Positions 9,985 to 18,491 of a DNA stretch of 64,000 nt are shown one piece after another. The notes under the pieces were generated by a model. That model ran no database searches. It was not told the DNA's origin and was given only the letters and a program-made list of their open reading frames with translations. Made by a program: the position numbers and the translations under genes. Numbering within the stretch: the stretch's first letter is position 1; every line of letters begins with the position of its first letter. The DNA is from Allokutzneria oryzae (GTDB lineage Bacteria; Actinomycetota; Actinomycetes; Mycobacteriales; Pseudonocardiaceae), in NCBI RefSeq assembly GCF_042429765.1, contig NZ_JBHLZU010000018.1:434001-498000 (forward strand), read 5' to 3'.

Positions 9985-10884
9985 TCACAACAGCCCCAGT
10001 CCTTGGAGGTCCTCGACGGGTTCGGTCAGCGAGCACGACCCGTAGGAGGCGAACACGCCGCGGACGGCGTGCGCGGCCGCCTCGGAGAGGCTGCCCGCCT
10101 CCTCGGCGAGTGCCTGCGGGTCGTCGCTGGTCAGCGCCGCGCGGGCGTCGCCGCCCGAGAGGGTGCGCGCGGTGGCGACCAGCAGGTTGAGGAAGCCGTG
10201 GTGCTGGAAGCCGGTGTTCTCGTCGACGTGCCGCACGGCGTTGTGCAGTCCGGCGGTGGCCTTGAACGGCACGCCCGCGCTGCTGCTGACCGCGAGGAAG
10301 TCGGCGACCTCGTTGACTCCGGGGAAGGCGTCGGCGGTCATGCCGCCGCAGCGCAGCTTGGGCCAGCTGCCGTGGTCGGCGACCCGGCGCACGCTGGCCA
10401 GCCACTCCTCGTGGCTGATGGTTCCGTTGGTGGTGCCGGGCCGCCGGGGTTCGACGACTCGGATGACGTCCTCGGGGACGAACTCGGAGACGCGCTCCAG
10501 CCAGACGTCGTCGACGTCGGAGGGGGCGGGCATCTCGACCATGCGCAGCGCGAGCAGCTCGCTGCGCGACTCAACGATGGAAACGGCCTTGGGGACACCG
10601 CCGAGCCCGGTGTCGATCACCAGTGACAGGCCGACCGGCTTGGCCGGCTTCGCCTTGATCAGTTCGGTGATCAGCTCGGGCAACCGGGACGCCGGGCAGA
10701 GGAACAACCCGATCATTCCGGCCCAGTTCTCCGAGCGGGAGTCCAGGTGGTGACGCACCGCGTCCGCCATCGGGGCGTTGCCCGGTGGGAACAGGGCCGC
10801 GTCGTCAACCAGTCGGGCTAGCAGGGGCGGTGTGCCGCGCGGACCGGGCGCGCGGAGCTCCTCGACGCTTGACACGCCTGACAC
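9985..10884 (-). CDS. Conserved protein of unknown function in the homogentisate cluster
   Basis: About 299 residues, soluble, no signal peptide or membrane helix. Recognisable stretches are LVDDAALFPPGNAPM near the N-terminus, LRCGGMTADAFPGVNEVADF in the middle, and VPFKATAGLHNAVRH near the C-terminal third, whose FKATAGLH strand looks like part of a TIM-barrel active site (inference). It is first in the minus-strand unit with fahA and the IclR gene and diverges from hmgA, so a role in homogentisate or maleylacetoacetate metabolism is plausible; the window shows no separate maleylacetoacetate isomerase. The start is uncertain: GTG at 10884 is chosen, GTG 10875 and upstream positions are possible. 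Confidence 0.7.
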   Translation of the reverse strand: MSGVSSVEELRAPGPRGTPPLLARLVDDAALFPPGNAPMADAVRHHLDSRSENWAGMIGLFLCPASRLPELITELIKAKPAKPVGLSLVIDTGLGGVPKAVSIVESRSELLALRMVEMPAPSDVDDVWLERVSEFVPEDVIRVVEPRRPGTTNGTISHEEWLASVRRVADHGSWPKLRCGGMTADAFPGVNEVADFLAVSSSAGVPFKATAGLHNAVRHVDENTGFQHHGFLNLLVATARTLSGGDARAALTSDDPQALAEEAGSLSEAAAHAVRGVFASYGSCSLTEPVEDLQGLGLL

Positions 10885-10955
10885 GCTAGTGGTGTCTACC
10901 TGAACGAACAAAAATGTCCGCTCTGCGAACACCTGCGAGAGGGGCCGGAGGAGCG

Positions 10956-12143
10956 ATGCCGTACTACCGGACGGTCGGGGAACTACCCCGAAAGCGCCAC
11001 ACCCAGTTCCGCAGGCCGGACGGTGGTCTCTACGCCGAGGAGCTGATGGGGGTGGAGGGCTTCTCCTCCGACTCGGCGCTGCTCTACCACCGGCACCTGC
11101 CGACGGCGATCGTGAACGCCGAGCAGGTGGAGGACACCAGGGGCGGTACCGTCGCCAACCTTCCGTTGAAGCCGCGGCACTTCCGCACCCAGGAGCTGAA
11201 GTGGGCGGAGCCGGACCGCGTTGACGCGGTGACCGGGCGGCGGCTGCTGTTCGGCAACGCCGACGTGGCGATCTGCTTCGTCGCGGCGAACGAGGCGAGC
11301 CCGCTCTACCGCAACGCCTTCGGCGACGAGCTGCTCTACGTGCAGACCGGCGCCGGCACCGTGGAGACGATCTACGGCGCGCTGACCGTCGGCGTCGGCG
11401 ACTACGTGGTGATCCCCACCTCGTGCACCTACCGGATCGTGCCGGAGGGCGATGAGGAGCTGCGGCTGCTCGTGCTGGAGGCGACCGGGCACATCGGGCC
11501 GCCGAAGCGGTACCTGTCCAGCAAGGGCCAGTTCCTGGAGCACGCGCCCTACTGCGAACGCGACCTGCGGGTGCCGACCGCGCCGATGCTGGCCGACGGG
11601 GAGGACGTGCCGGTGCTCGTCCGGCACCGCACCGGGCTGACCAGGTTCACCTACGCCAACCACCCGTTCGACGTGGTCGGCTGGGACGGCTGCCTCTACC
11701 CGTGGGTGTTCAACATCGCCGACTTCGAGCCGATCACCGGGCGCGTGCACCAGCCGCCGCCGGTGCACCAGACCTTCGAGGGCCCGAACTTCGTGGTGTG
11801 CTCGTTCTGCCCGCGCAAGGTCGACTACCACCCGCTCGCCGTTCCGGTGCCGTACAACCACGCCAACGTGGACTCCGACGAGCTGATGTTCTACGTCGGC
11901 GGCGACTACGAGGCGCGCAAGGGCTCGGGCATCGGGCTCGGTTCGCTGTCGCTGCACCCGTCGGGCTGCACGCACGGGCCGCAGCCGGGCGCCGTGGAGG
12001 CATCGCTGGGCGCTGAGCGCTTCGACGAGACCGCGGTCATGGTCGACACGTTCCGCCCGCTCAACCTCGGCGAGGCCGCGCAGGCGAGCGAGGACCCGCG
12101 TTACGCGTGGAGCTGGGCGCGGCGCGGACCCGACTGGAGCTGA
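10956..12143 (+). CDS. hmgA: Homogentisate 1,2-dioxygenase
   Basis: Fe(II) enzyme that opens the ring of homogentisate to maleylacetoacetate. The 395-residue protein is cupin-like, with an N-terminal part (MPYYRTVGELPRKRHTQFR) and the iron ligands expected in NHANVDSDELMFY (His about 302, Glu about 308) and HPSGCTHGP (His about 339). The ATG at 10956 is preceded by a strong GGAGGAG; the longer in-frame form from 10914 is less likely. It diverges from the fahA-containing unit and shares a promoter region with it. Its last 43 bases overlap the 3' end of the convergent membrane-protein gene. Confidence 0.96.
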   Translation: MPYYRTVGELPRKRHTQFRRPDGGLYAEELMGVEGFSSDSALLYHRHLPTAIVNAEQVEDTRGGTVANLPLKPRHFRTQELKWAEPDRVDAVTGRRLLFGNADVAICFVAANEASPLYRNAFGDELLYVQTGAGTVETIYGALTVGVGDYVVIPTSCTYRIVPEGDEELRLLVLEATGHIGPPKRYLSSKGQFLEHAPYCERDLRVPTAPMLADGEDVPVLVRHRTGLTRFTYANHPFDVVGWDGCLYPWVFNIADFEPITGRVHQPPPVHQTFEGPNFVVCSFCPRKVDYHPLAVPVPYNHANVDSDELMFYVGGDYEARKGSGIGLGSLSLHPSGCTHGPQPGAVEASLGAERFDETAVMVDTFRPLNLGEAAQASEDPRYAWSWARRGPDWS

Positions 12144-13252
12144 TGGGCCACGGCCAGGATCGGGCTGCCCGGGACACCGATCGCGAAGGACGGCCCGGGC
12201 TCGCCCGCGATCCACACCGTGCCCGTGTTCCTGACGTACTCGGCAACGTCGAAGCCCAGCATCGGCAGCCGCACGGCCAGGTTCTCGCCGGTCGGCAGGG
12301 TCAGCGTTGCCTTGCCGTCCGCGAAGCCGCGCCCTCCGGGCTGCCACAGCGGGTCGAGTTCGGCGGGCACCCGCTGCCAGGGGCCGGCGTCCAGCAGCCG
12401 CAAGAGCTTCGGCCAGTCCCCCAGCCGTTTCCGCGCGCTCAGGAACACGGGAACGGCGGCGGCGAACGCGACCGCGCTGATCACCAGGAGCGCGTACTGC
12501 TTGATCCACAGTGCGGGGATGAGCACGCCGAGTCCGATGGCGAGCAGGGTCTTGGCGGGCACGTACAGCTGCCTGGAGTACCGCAGCAGCGCTCGCGCGG
12601 TCCCGGCGGTGACCACGTCGGCCGAGGCGGGTGCCGCCGGGTCGAACGCGGAGATCGCCATCGGCGGCAGGTCGGAGCGCCGCCGCGCCTCCGGCACGAT
12701 CCGGCCGGGCAGCGGGGCCCGCACTCCGGCGAGGTGCACCGCGACCCAGCCGTGCTCGTCCGGTCCGGCCAGCCACAGCCGCTCGGCACGACCGACCGCG
12801 TGCCGGAGCAGGTCCACGGCGGCGGTGAGCCGGACGTGCACCTCGGCGCCGGAGGACTCGGTGAGCTCCAGGACGGTCGCGCGGGAGTCCCGCCGGACGG
12901 CGCGCACGTCCACGGGGCGCCACGGCTCGGTGGCGAACAGCCGTGGGGCGGCGCGCAGCCATCGGCCGACCGCCGCGTACTGGGCGAGGGCCAGGAGGCT
13001 GAACAGCACGGCGAGCACGGTGATGGAGACCGTCGTGAGCGGCATACCGCCGAGGCCGAACGCGAGCGCGGCAAGCAGCCACATGACCACGGCGCCGAGC
13101 GCGATGCCCCGGACGTGCCGCCGCGTCGCGCGCAGCGCCAGGTCGAGGTAGCGGAGCTCGCCCGCCGGCCGGTCGGTCGGCGGGGCCGGGATCGGTGGGT
13201 TCTGGTGCGGCACCGGAGAAACGTAACCGGGCGGTTTCGGTTCGGGGGTCAT
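12101..13252 (-). CDS. Four-span membrane protein, paralog of the upstream gene
   Basis: 383 residues: a proline-rich cytoplasmic start with PPTDRPAGELRYLDLA, two hydrophobic helices (about 45-95), a soluble region with W-R-P-V and WLAGPDEHGWVAVHLAG motifs, another helix pair (about 230-275), and a C-terminal domain with PTGENLAVRLPMLGFD. The same order occurs in the next gene upstream (shared PPTDRPA, helix pairs, VPVFLSARKRL/VPLFLSARAL, P-[TS]-GE), so the two are tandem duplicates, 13 bases apart and probably co-transcribed. I do not recognise the family. Its last 43 bases overlap the 3' end of hmgA on the other strand. Confidence 0.75.
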   Translation of the reverse strand: MTPEPKPPGYVSPVPHQNPPIPAPPTDRPAGELRYLDLALRATRRHVRGIALGAVVMWLLAALAFGLGGMPLTTVSITVLAVLFSLLALAQYAAVGRWLRAAPRLFATEPWRPVDVRAVRRDSRATVLELTESSGAEVHVRLTAAVDLLRHAVGRAERLWLAGPDEHGWVAVHLAGVRAPLPGRIVPEARRRSDLPPMAISAFDPAAPASADVVTAGTARALLRYSRQLYVPAKTLLAIGLGVLIPALWIKQYALLVISAVAFAAAVPVFLSARKRLGDWPKLLRLLDAGPWQRVPAELDPLWQPGGRGFADGKATLTLPTGENLAVRLPMLGFDVAEYVRNTGTVWIAGEPGPSFAIGVPGSPILAVAHQLQSGPRRAQLHA

Positions 13253-13265
13253 CCGACCGGCCGGA

Positions 13266-14366
13266 TCACAGTCTCGCGACGTCGACCAGCGGGTAGCCGG
13301 GCACGCCGACCGCGCTGGCCGAGCCGGGCTGGGGCATTCCGGCGAACCACATCGTGCCGGTGGCGCGGGTGTACTCGACGATGTCGCAGCTGACCTGGGG
13401 CAGCTTCACCGCGACCGTCTCGCCGGAGGGCAGCCGCACCGCGGCCTCGGCGTCTGCGTGACCGCGCGAGTTCGGCCGCCACCCCTCGTCGAAGGTCGCG
13501 GGCAGCCGCGTCCACGTGCCCGCCGCCAGCAGCTCCGGCAGCGGCTTCCACACCGCGAGCGCGCGGGCGGAGAGGAACAGCGGGACCGCTCCGGCAACGC
13601 ATGCCACCAGGACGGCGGCGCCGACCAGCGGTTCACCGAGGAGCAGGGCGACGACCAGCGCGACCACGCCGAGCGCGACGACCGCTCCCGCCGACGCGTA
13701 GCCGCGCCCCGCGGCACCTGCCTTGTTCTTGGCCTGACTGGCGACCACGAAGTCGTCGGCGGCGGGGGCGTCCGGCCCGGTGATCGGGGCCTCCGGCAGG
13801 ACCGGGTGCGCGGGGCGGCTCTTGCCCTTCTCCAGCCGCCCGCCCAGCGGCGAGTGCAGGCCGGGGGTCACCAGCACCGCCCAGCCGTTGCGGTCGGGAC
13901 CGACCACCCACACGTTCCTGGTGCGCGCGATGACCTCGCGGTGGAGGGTGGGCATGCCGAGGGTGCGCAGCCGGAAGGCGTCGCCGTCCTTCTCGGTCAC
14001 GGTCATCATCAGCGAGTTTCGGCCCGCCTGCTCCAGCTCGGCGGTCGCCGGGCGCCAGGTGCTGTTCGGCAGCAGCCTGCCGGTCGCGCGGGTCCAGCCC
14101 TCCAGCATCAGCAGCAGGTCGGCGACCACGGCGGCGAACAGGCTGACGCCGAGCCACACCACGACCTGGAGGAAGCCGGAGACGTCGGCGAGGCTGGCCC
14201 AGGTGGCGAGGCCGACAAGCACGGCGAGCAGCAGCCACCAGCTCAGCAGCTGCCGCTTCATCAGCCGGATCGCCATCCGCAGGTGGGGTGTCTCAGCTGC
14301 TGGACGGTCGGTCGGCGGGACCGGGACGGACTGCGCTGCGGCCTGGCTGGGGTGCACGCCCCCCAT
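13266..14366 (-). CDS. Four-span membrane protein, paralog of the downstream gene
   Basis: About 366 residues with the architecture of the gene at 12101: PPTDRPAAETPHLR, a helix pair, a soluble segment (NVWVVGPDRNGWAVLVTPG), a second helix pair, and a C-terminal part with LPSGETVAVKLPQVSCD. The ATG at 14366 is chosen because the N-terminus then aligns with the paralog; GTG at 14408 is also possible and has no better ribosome site. Function unknown. The gene diverges from the iron-box gene at 14474, but its own start lies 75 bases from that operator, so joint iron control is possible but not shown. Confidence 0.7.
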   Translation of the reverse strand: MGGVHPSQAAAQSVPVPPTDRPAAETPHLRMAIRLMKRQLLSWWLLLAVLVGLATWASLADVSGFLQVVVWLGVSLFAAVVADLLLMLEGWTRATGRLLPNSTWRPATAELEQAGRNSLMMTVTEKDGDAFRLRTLGMPTLHREVIARTRNVWVVGPDRNGWAVLVTPGLHSPLGGRLEKGKSRPAHPVLPEAPITGPDAPAADDFVVASQAKNKAGAAGRGYASAGAVVALGVVALVVALLLGEPLVGAAVLVACVAGAVPLFLSARALAVWKPLPELLAAGTWTRLPATFDEGWRPNSRGHADAEAAVRLPSGETVAVKLPQVSCDIVEYTRATGTMWFAGMPQPGSASAVGVPGYPLVDVARL

Positions 14367-14440
14367 GGTGGCGGCAGGAGCGCCGGAAGTGAGCCCCTGA
14401 ATCAGCACCCCTGAACGGGGCCCTTCCCCCTATCCCGAAC

Positions 14441-14459
14441 ACAGGTTAGGCTCACCTAA
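14441..14459. promoter_or_regulatory. Iron box (IdeR/DmdR1-type operator)
   Basis: acaggttaggctcacctaa matches 16 of 19 positions of the DtxR/IdeR consensus TTAGGTTAGGCTAACCTAA, including the central AGGTTAGGCT. It ends 14 bases before the GTG of the DUF2470 gene, a position suited to repression when iron is plentiful. Confidence 0.85.
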
Positions 14460-14473
14460 GTTGGAGGTGAGCG

Positions 14474-15253
14474 GTGGACGTCGAGACAACGAAGGCCCCG
14501 ATGCCGGCCCCGGCGGAGCGGGCGCGGACCATGGCGACGCGGGGCGGGGCGGCCGCGCTGATGCCGGTCGGCGTGAGCGACCCCGCCAGGGTCGAGCCGC
14601 TGCTGCACCACGTGCACGCGGACGGCACGACCGCGCTGCTGATGCCCGCGCACCACGAGCTGGTCGGCGCGGCGTGGCAGGCGCCGCGCGGCGAGCTCAC
14701 CGCGATGCTGGAGATCACCGACTCGGCCCCGGTCCGGTTGCGGGAACCGGTCCGGGGCCTGCTCTGGCTGACCGGCTGGCTGCAGGCGCTGGACCCGGCG
14801 GAGTCGCGGGCCGAGGCGCTCGCGGTGGCCGAGCGGCGACCCGACCACCGGCTGCTCGACGTCGGGCACGGCGCGGTGATGCTGCGGCTGGTCCCGGCAT
14901 CGCTGGTGCTCGCCGACGCCGAGGGCACCGCGTCGGTGGAGCCCGCCGAGTTCGCCGACGCCAGGCCGGACCCGTTCTGCCTGATGGAGACGAACTGGCT
15001 GCGGCACCTGGAGTCCTCGCACGGCGACGTGGTCGACCTGCTGGCAAGGCACCTGCCGGAGGACCTGCGCGGCGGGCACGTGCGGCCGCTCGGCCTTGAC
15101 CGCTACGGCCTGCGGCTGCGAGTGGAGTCGCCCACCGGGGACCACGACGTGCGGCTGGCGTTCTCCCGGCCGGTGTGCGATTCGCGCCAACTGGCCGCCG
15201 AGCTGCGCCGCCTGGTGGGCTGCCCGTTCCTCGCCCAGGTTCACGGTCACTGA
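14474..15253 (+). CDS. DUF2470-domain protein under iron control
   Basis: 259 residues, soluble. The C-terminal part (about 160-255, VCDSRQLAAELRRLVGCPF at the end) matches the DUF2470 domain, which also forms the C-terminus of HugZ/HutZ-type heme-degrading proteins; the N-terminal half here (ERARTMATRGGAAALMPVG, ALLMPAHHELVGAAW) resembles a diverged domain of the same type rather than a complete flavin split barrel. GTG at 14474 has a strong GGAGGTGA site. The near-perfect iron box directly upstream implies expression in iron limitation, so heme or iron handling is the best guess. Biochemical activity is unknown. Confidence 0.8.
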   Translation: MDVETTKAPMPAPAERARTMATRGGAAALMPVGVSDPARVEPLLHHVHADGTTALLMPAHHELVGAAWQAPRGELTAMLEITDSAPVRLREPVRGLLWLTGWLQALDPAESRAEALAVAERRPDHRLLDVGHGAVMLRLVPASLVLADAEGTASVEPAEFADARPDPFCLMETNWLRHLESSHGDVVDLLARHLPEDLRGGHVRPLGLDRYGLRLRVESPTGDHDVRLAFSRPVCDSRQLAAELRRLVGCPFLAQVHGH

Positions 15254-15304
15254 TTCCCCTGATTGACCCTTGTTCGGTAAACGACTTTCTTAGACGCTGT
15301 CGGC

Positions 15305-16426
15305 ATGCGCCGTCCCCTGCTCGCGGCCGCCATCGCACTCGCCCTGCCGCTCACGGCGGTCACCCCGGCGAAGGCGGCGGCCCCGGTCTTCACCGTGCAC
15401 ATGGCTCCGGGCGCGCCCGCGAGCAACGACGGCCTGACCGCGAGGACACCCGTCGGCACGCTGACCCGCGTGCAGGAGGTGCTGCGGCAGCACCGGCCGA
15501 GCTCCGACGTCGAGGTGCGGATCAAGCAGGGCACCTACCGCTCCGCGCCCATGCACGACTGGCGCTTCTACATTCCCGGGCACACGATCTCGTTCATGCC
15601 GGCCGACTACGCGCAGGGCGCGGGACTGCCGCCGGGCGGGCGACCGGTGTTCCGCAACATCTCCTCGCACCCCAACGGTTTCTGGCTCCAGCCGCGGCTG
15701 CCAAGGGACTCGGCTGATCCGCTCCACAACGGCGGCGACAGCGGCCTGCGCTTCTACTACCTGCAGATCGAGGAGTACGCGGCGGGCGCGATCTCGATCT
15801 TCGGCGACTCGGAGCGCGACGTCAGCGACGAGAGCCTGAACCCGCCGCTGCGGATGCGCGGCAGCAAGGGGCTCAACGGCAACACCCTGTTCGGCATGGT
15901 GCTGCGCAACCTCGGCAACAAACACGCCCCTGGCGCGGCCTACGGCTACGGCGCGGTGGTGCTGACCAACTCCTCCGGCAACCGGATCGAGAACAACACC
16001 TTCGACCACGTGGAGAACGCCGCGCCCGACGGCGGATACATCCACGGGACCTACGTGACGCATTTCAGTTCGTCGAACACGGTCACCAGGAACAAGTTCG
16101 TGTGGATCAGCGGCGATCCGATCAAGGTCCGCAACATGAGCAACTACAACGCCTTCGAACACAACAACTTCGATCGCACCGGGCGGTTCGCTCACTACAA
16201 GGACGAATTCTGCGATCTTGCTTGTGCGCGCAATAACAAGATCGACAGGCAGTGCTCGTCGTTCCACAACCGGTTCTTCCACAACAGGCTCGGCACGAAC
16301 TACACCGGAGCCGCCGCGCTGCCCGCGTGGACGCTGAGCCCGGAGGGGCTGACCAACGCCGGTGGAGCGCCGTGCGCGATCCCCAGCGGTGACGTGCGGC
16401 TGCGCACCGGATCGAACACCGGCTGA
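15305..16426 (+). CDS. Secreted right-handed parallel beta-helix protein
   Basis: 373 residues with a clear Sec signal peptide (MRRPLLAAAIALALPLTAVTPAKA, cleavage near 25). The mature part shows beta-helix turns typical of pectate-lyase-fold proteins, with stacked asparagines (LTNSSGNRIENNTFDHV, SSSNTVTRNKFVW, NYNAFEHNNF). Four cysteines near the C-terminus (CDLACARNN, QCSSF) probably form disulfides. No assigned catalytic family can be named with confidence; polysaccharide lyase or carbohydrate-binding roles are likely for the fold. It follows the DUF2470 gene by 51 bases but has no strong ribosome site. Confidence 0.75.
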   Translation: MRRPLLAAAIALALPLTAVTPAKAAAPVFTVHMAPGAPASNDGLTARTPVGTLTRVQEVLRQHRPSSDVEVRIKQGTYRSAPMHDWRFYIPGHTISFMPADYAQGAGLPPGGRPVFRNISSHPNGFWLQPRLPRDSADPLHNGGDSGLRFYYLQIEEYAAGAISIFGDSERDVSDESLNPPLRMRGSKGLNGNTLFGMVLRNLGNKHAPGAAYGYGAVVLTNSSGNRIENNTFDHVENAAPDGGYIHGTYVTHFSSSNTVTRNKFVWISGDPIKVRNMSNYNAFEHNNFDRTGRFAHYKDEFCDLACARNNKIDRQCSSFHNRFFHNRLGTNYTGAAALPAWTLSPEGLTNAGGAPCAIPSGDVRLRTGSNTG

Positions 16427-16440
16427 ACACCTCGGGTGGG

Positions 16441-16446
16441 TAGCGT
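16441..16446 (+). promoter_or_regulatory. Candidate -10 element for a leaderless transcript
   Basis: TAGCGT lies six bases before the GTG at 16453 and no ribosome site is present, as in leaderless actinobacterial genes. Confidence 0.45.
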
Positions 16447-16452
16447 GCGCTG

Positions 16453-17265
16453 GTGACCAACCGCCTGCGCGCCTGGCTGGCGCCCGCCCGGCCGGACGGC
16501 GTCGAGACGATCACCGACCCGGCGCGGCGGCGGGCCGTCGGCGTCGAGATCCTGCTGGTCTTCTCGATCACCTTCGGTCTCTCCGGCGCGCGCAGCCTGC
16601 TGTCGCTGCTCAGCTCGCTGCTGCGGCCGGAGCCGCTGAGCCAGCAGTCCGTCGCGATCAACGTGCCGCGCGCGGCGCTCAGCCTGATCGACCTCGCCTA
16701 CCAGCTGCTCGGGGTGGTGCAGCTGGTCGCATGGGGCGGGCTCGGGGCCTACCTGCTCTACCGCGCCGGGATCAGGCTGTCCTCGATCGGCCTCGACCGC
16801 ACGCGCCGCGGCGGGGACCTCGCGTCCGGCCTGGGCCTCGCCGCGCTGATCGGCGTCCCCGGGCTGGCGTTCTACCTGGTGATGCGGGCGGTCGGGCTCA
16901 ACCTGACGGTCATGCCGAGCACCCTGGACGACGTGTGGTGGCGGGCGCCGGTGCTGGTCCTGTCGGCGATCGGCAACTCGTGGGCCGAGGAGGTGCTGGT
17001 GGTCGGCTACCTGATCACCCGGCTACGCCAGCTCGGCTGGAGCGAGAACCGCTCCCTGCTGCTGTCGTCGGTGCTGCGCGGCTCCTACCACCTCTACCAG
17101 GGCTTCGGCGGTTTCGTCGGCAACATCGTGATGGGCCTGGTCTACGGCCGGTTCTGGCAGCGCCACCAGCGGCTGTGGGCGCTGGTGGCCGCGCACGCGC
17201 TGATCGACACGGTGGCTTTCGTCGGCTACGCGCTGCTGAGAGGCGCCGTCCCCTGGCTGCCGTGA
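16453..17265 (+). CDS. CPBP-family intramembrane metalloprotease
   Basis: 270 residues with about seven to eight hydrophobic helices. Motif 1 is the Glu-Glu pair in NSWAEEVLVVGYLI (about 178), motif 2 is RGSYHLYQGF, and motif 3 is HALIDTVAF; together these are the conserved Glu/His metal-site motifs of the CAAX-protease/bacteriocin-processing (CPBP) family. The usual Arg of motif 1 (EExxxR) is not at its common position. Substrate unknown. GTG at 16453 has TAGCGT six bases upstream and is probably leaderless. A strong hairpin follows the stop. Confidence 0.85.
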   Translation: MTNRLRAWLAPARPDGVETITDPARRRAVGVEILLVFSITFGLSGARSLLSLLSSLLRPEPLSQQSVAINVPRAALSLIDLAYQLLGVVQLVAWGGLGAYLLYRAGIRLSSIGLDRTRRGGDLASGLGLAALIGVPGLAFYLVMRAVGLNLTVMPSTLDDVWWRAPVLVLSAIGNSWAEEVLVVGYLITRLRQLGWSENRSLLLSSVLRGSYHLYQGFGGFVGNIVMGLVYGRFWQRHQRLWALVAAHALIDTVAFVGYALLRGAVPWLP

Positions 17266-17276
17266 CCCGAGGTATA

Positions 17277-17332
17277 CGGCGGGCGGAGCGGTCTCTTGGG
17301 TGGGGGGCAAGGAGTAACCGCTCCGCCCGCCG
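17277..17332. terminator. Bidirectional hairpin between CPBP and SDR genes
   Basis: Perfect 16-bp stem: 17277-17292 (cggcgggcggagcggt) with 17317-17332, 24-base loop, between two convergent genes. Confidence 0.75.
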
Positions 17333-17352
17333 GAAGCCGACAGGGCAGGCAG

Positions 17353-18330
17353 CTAGCCCGGCCGGCTTTGAGTGGTCTGACTGGGCGGAGCCAGACCACT
17401 TGGCGAGGGAAGTCCCAATACGTCGTAGTAACGCATTCTTTCCGTCCGGTATTCGGCACCCGGGTGAATGCCTGTCGCGAAGAACAGTTCATCAATTCGC
17501 CCGACGAGTTCGCCAGCGCTCCACCGAGAGGAGTCGGCCGTGATTTCAGCGGCCGCCACACAGGACTGGTAGATCTCGACATTGCTTTCCTGGACGCCAA
17601 ACACCTTGCCGCTGATGTAAGCGGCTGCTTCCGAGACCAAGAATGCCACCAGAGCGGCGCCGTTGTCGAGGGTAAAAAGTTCGAAGTCACGGCCGGAGGC
17701 CGCTTTGGCCGACGATCCTTCACCGGATCGGGTCAACGCGGCAAAGTTTCGGGTTCTGGCCACCGGAGCGATGACATTACTGGTGACGCCGAAAGGTGCC
17801 ATTTCCATCGAGACGATGGCCGAGAGCGAGCTCAGCGCGAGCTTGGCCGCGCCGTAGCCGAGGTAGCCGTCCCTGCCGCCGAAACCGAGCGCCGACGTGG
17901 TGTGCACCATCCGGCCTGGCCTGCGGTTTTCCCTCCAGTACCCGCAGACGGCCCTCGACGGTTCCGAGCTGCCGCTGACGTGGCCCCTGACCACCTCGTC
18001 CCACTCGGTGTCGGCCACCCTGGGGCCGTTGCCGACGCGGAGGTCGTCGGTGTTGTTCACCAGCGCGTCCAGGCTGCCGAAACGGTCCGTCGCCACCCGC
18101 ACCAGCCGGTCGGCGACCCGCGAGTCGGAGACGTCGCCGAGCACCAGCTCGGCCCGGCGGCCTTCGGCCCTGATCTCGTCGACAACGCCCTGACCTGCGG
18201 CGGCGACGGAGTCCGCGACCAGGACGTCGGCGCCCTCCCTTGCGCATTCCAGCGCGATCGCCCGGCCGAGGCCACGACCGGCCCCGGTCACGACCACGAC
18301 GTTGCGATCAAGAACGCCCTTGCCGCCCAT
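17353..18330 (-). CDS. Short-chain dehydrogenase/reductase with C-terminal extension
   Basis: 325 residues from ATG 18330. The N-terminal NAD(P) motif is TGAGRGLG (about 15-22); NNTDD replaces the common NNAG. The catalytic Ser lies in TTSALGFGG and the Tyr/Lys in YLGYGAAK (about 158-162). After the Rossmann domain (about 1-250) comes an 80-residue extension (SVAAAEITADSSRWSAGE-like region to the end), as in actinobacterial SDRs related to the (3R)-hydroxyacyl-CoA dehydrogenase module of the MFE-2 type. The 3' third has lower GC than its neighbours. Substrate unknown. It stands alone between a terminator and the divergent upstream region. Confidence 0.8.
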   Translation of the reverse strand: MGGKGVLDRNVVVVTGAGRGLGRAIALECAREGADVLVADSVAAAGQGVVDEIRAEGRRAELVLGDVSDSRVADRLVRVATDRFGSLDALVNNTDDLRVGNGPRVADTEWDEVVRGHVSGSSEPSRAVCGYWRENRRPGRMVHTTSALGFGGRDGYLGYGAAKLALSSLSAIVSMEMAPFGVTSNVIAPVARTRNFAALTRSGEGSSAKAASGRDFELFTLDNGAALVAFLVSEAAAYISGKVFGVQESNVEIYQSCVAAAEITADSSRWSAGELVGRIDELFFATGIHPGAEYRTERMRYYDVLGLPSPSGLAPPSQTTQSRPG

Positions 18331-18491
18331 GTATCGAAGAGTAGCCGCGAAACCCCTTCGTTCACCCGTACGAGGGTTACTTTCACGCTCGAGTCGGAGA
18401 GTAGTCCAACCCTGGGTTGACCCGGAGTACATCTGGCGAGGTGGCCGAACCCGCAGGAAGCGGCGCGGAGGAAATGGGGGCGGACCCGACG

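Noticed and set aside
18331..18432. 34-residue N-terminal extension of the SDR protein
   Set aside because: The family starts directly before the TGAGRGLG strand; the extension is polar and unlike any SDR leader.
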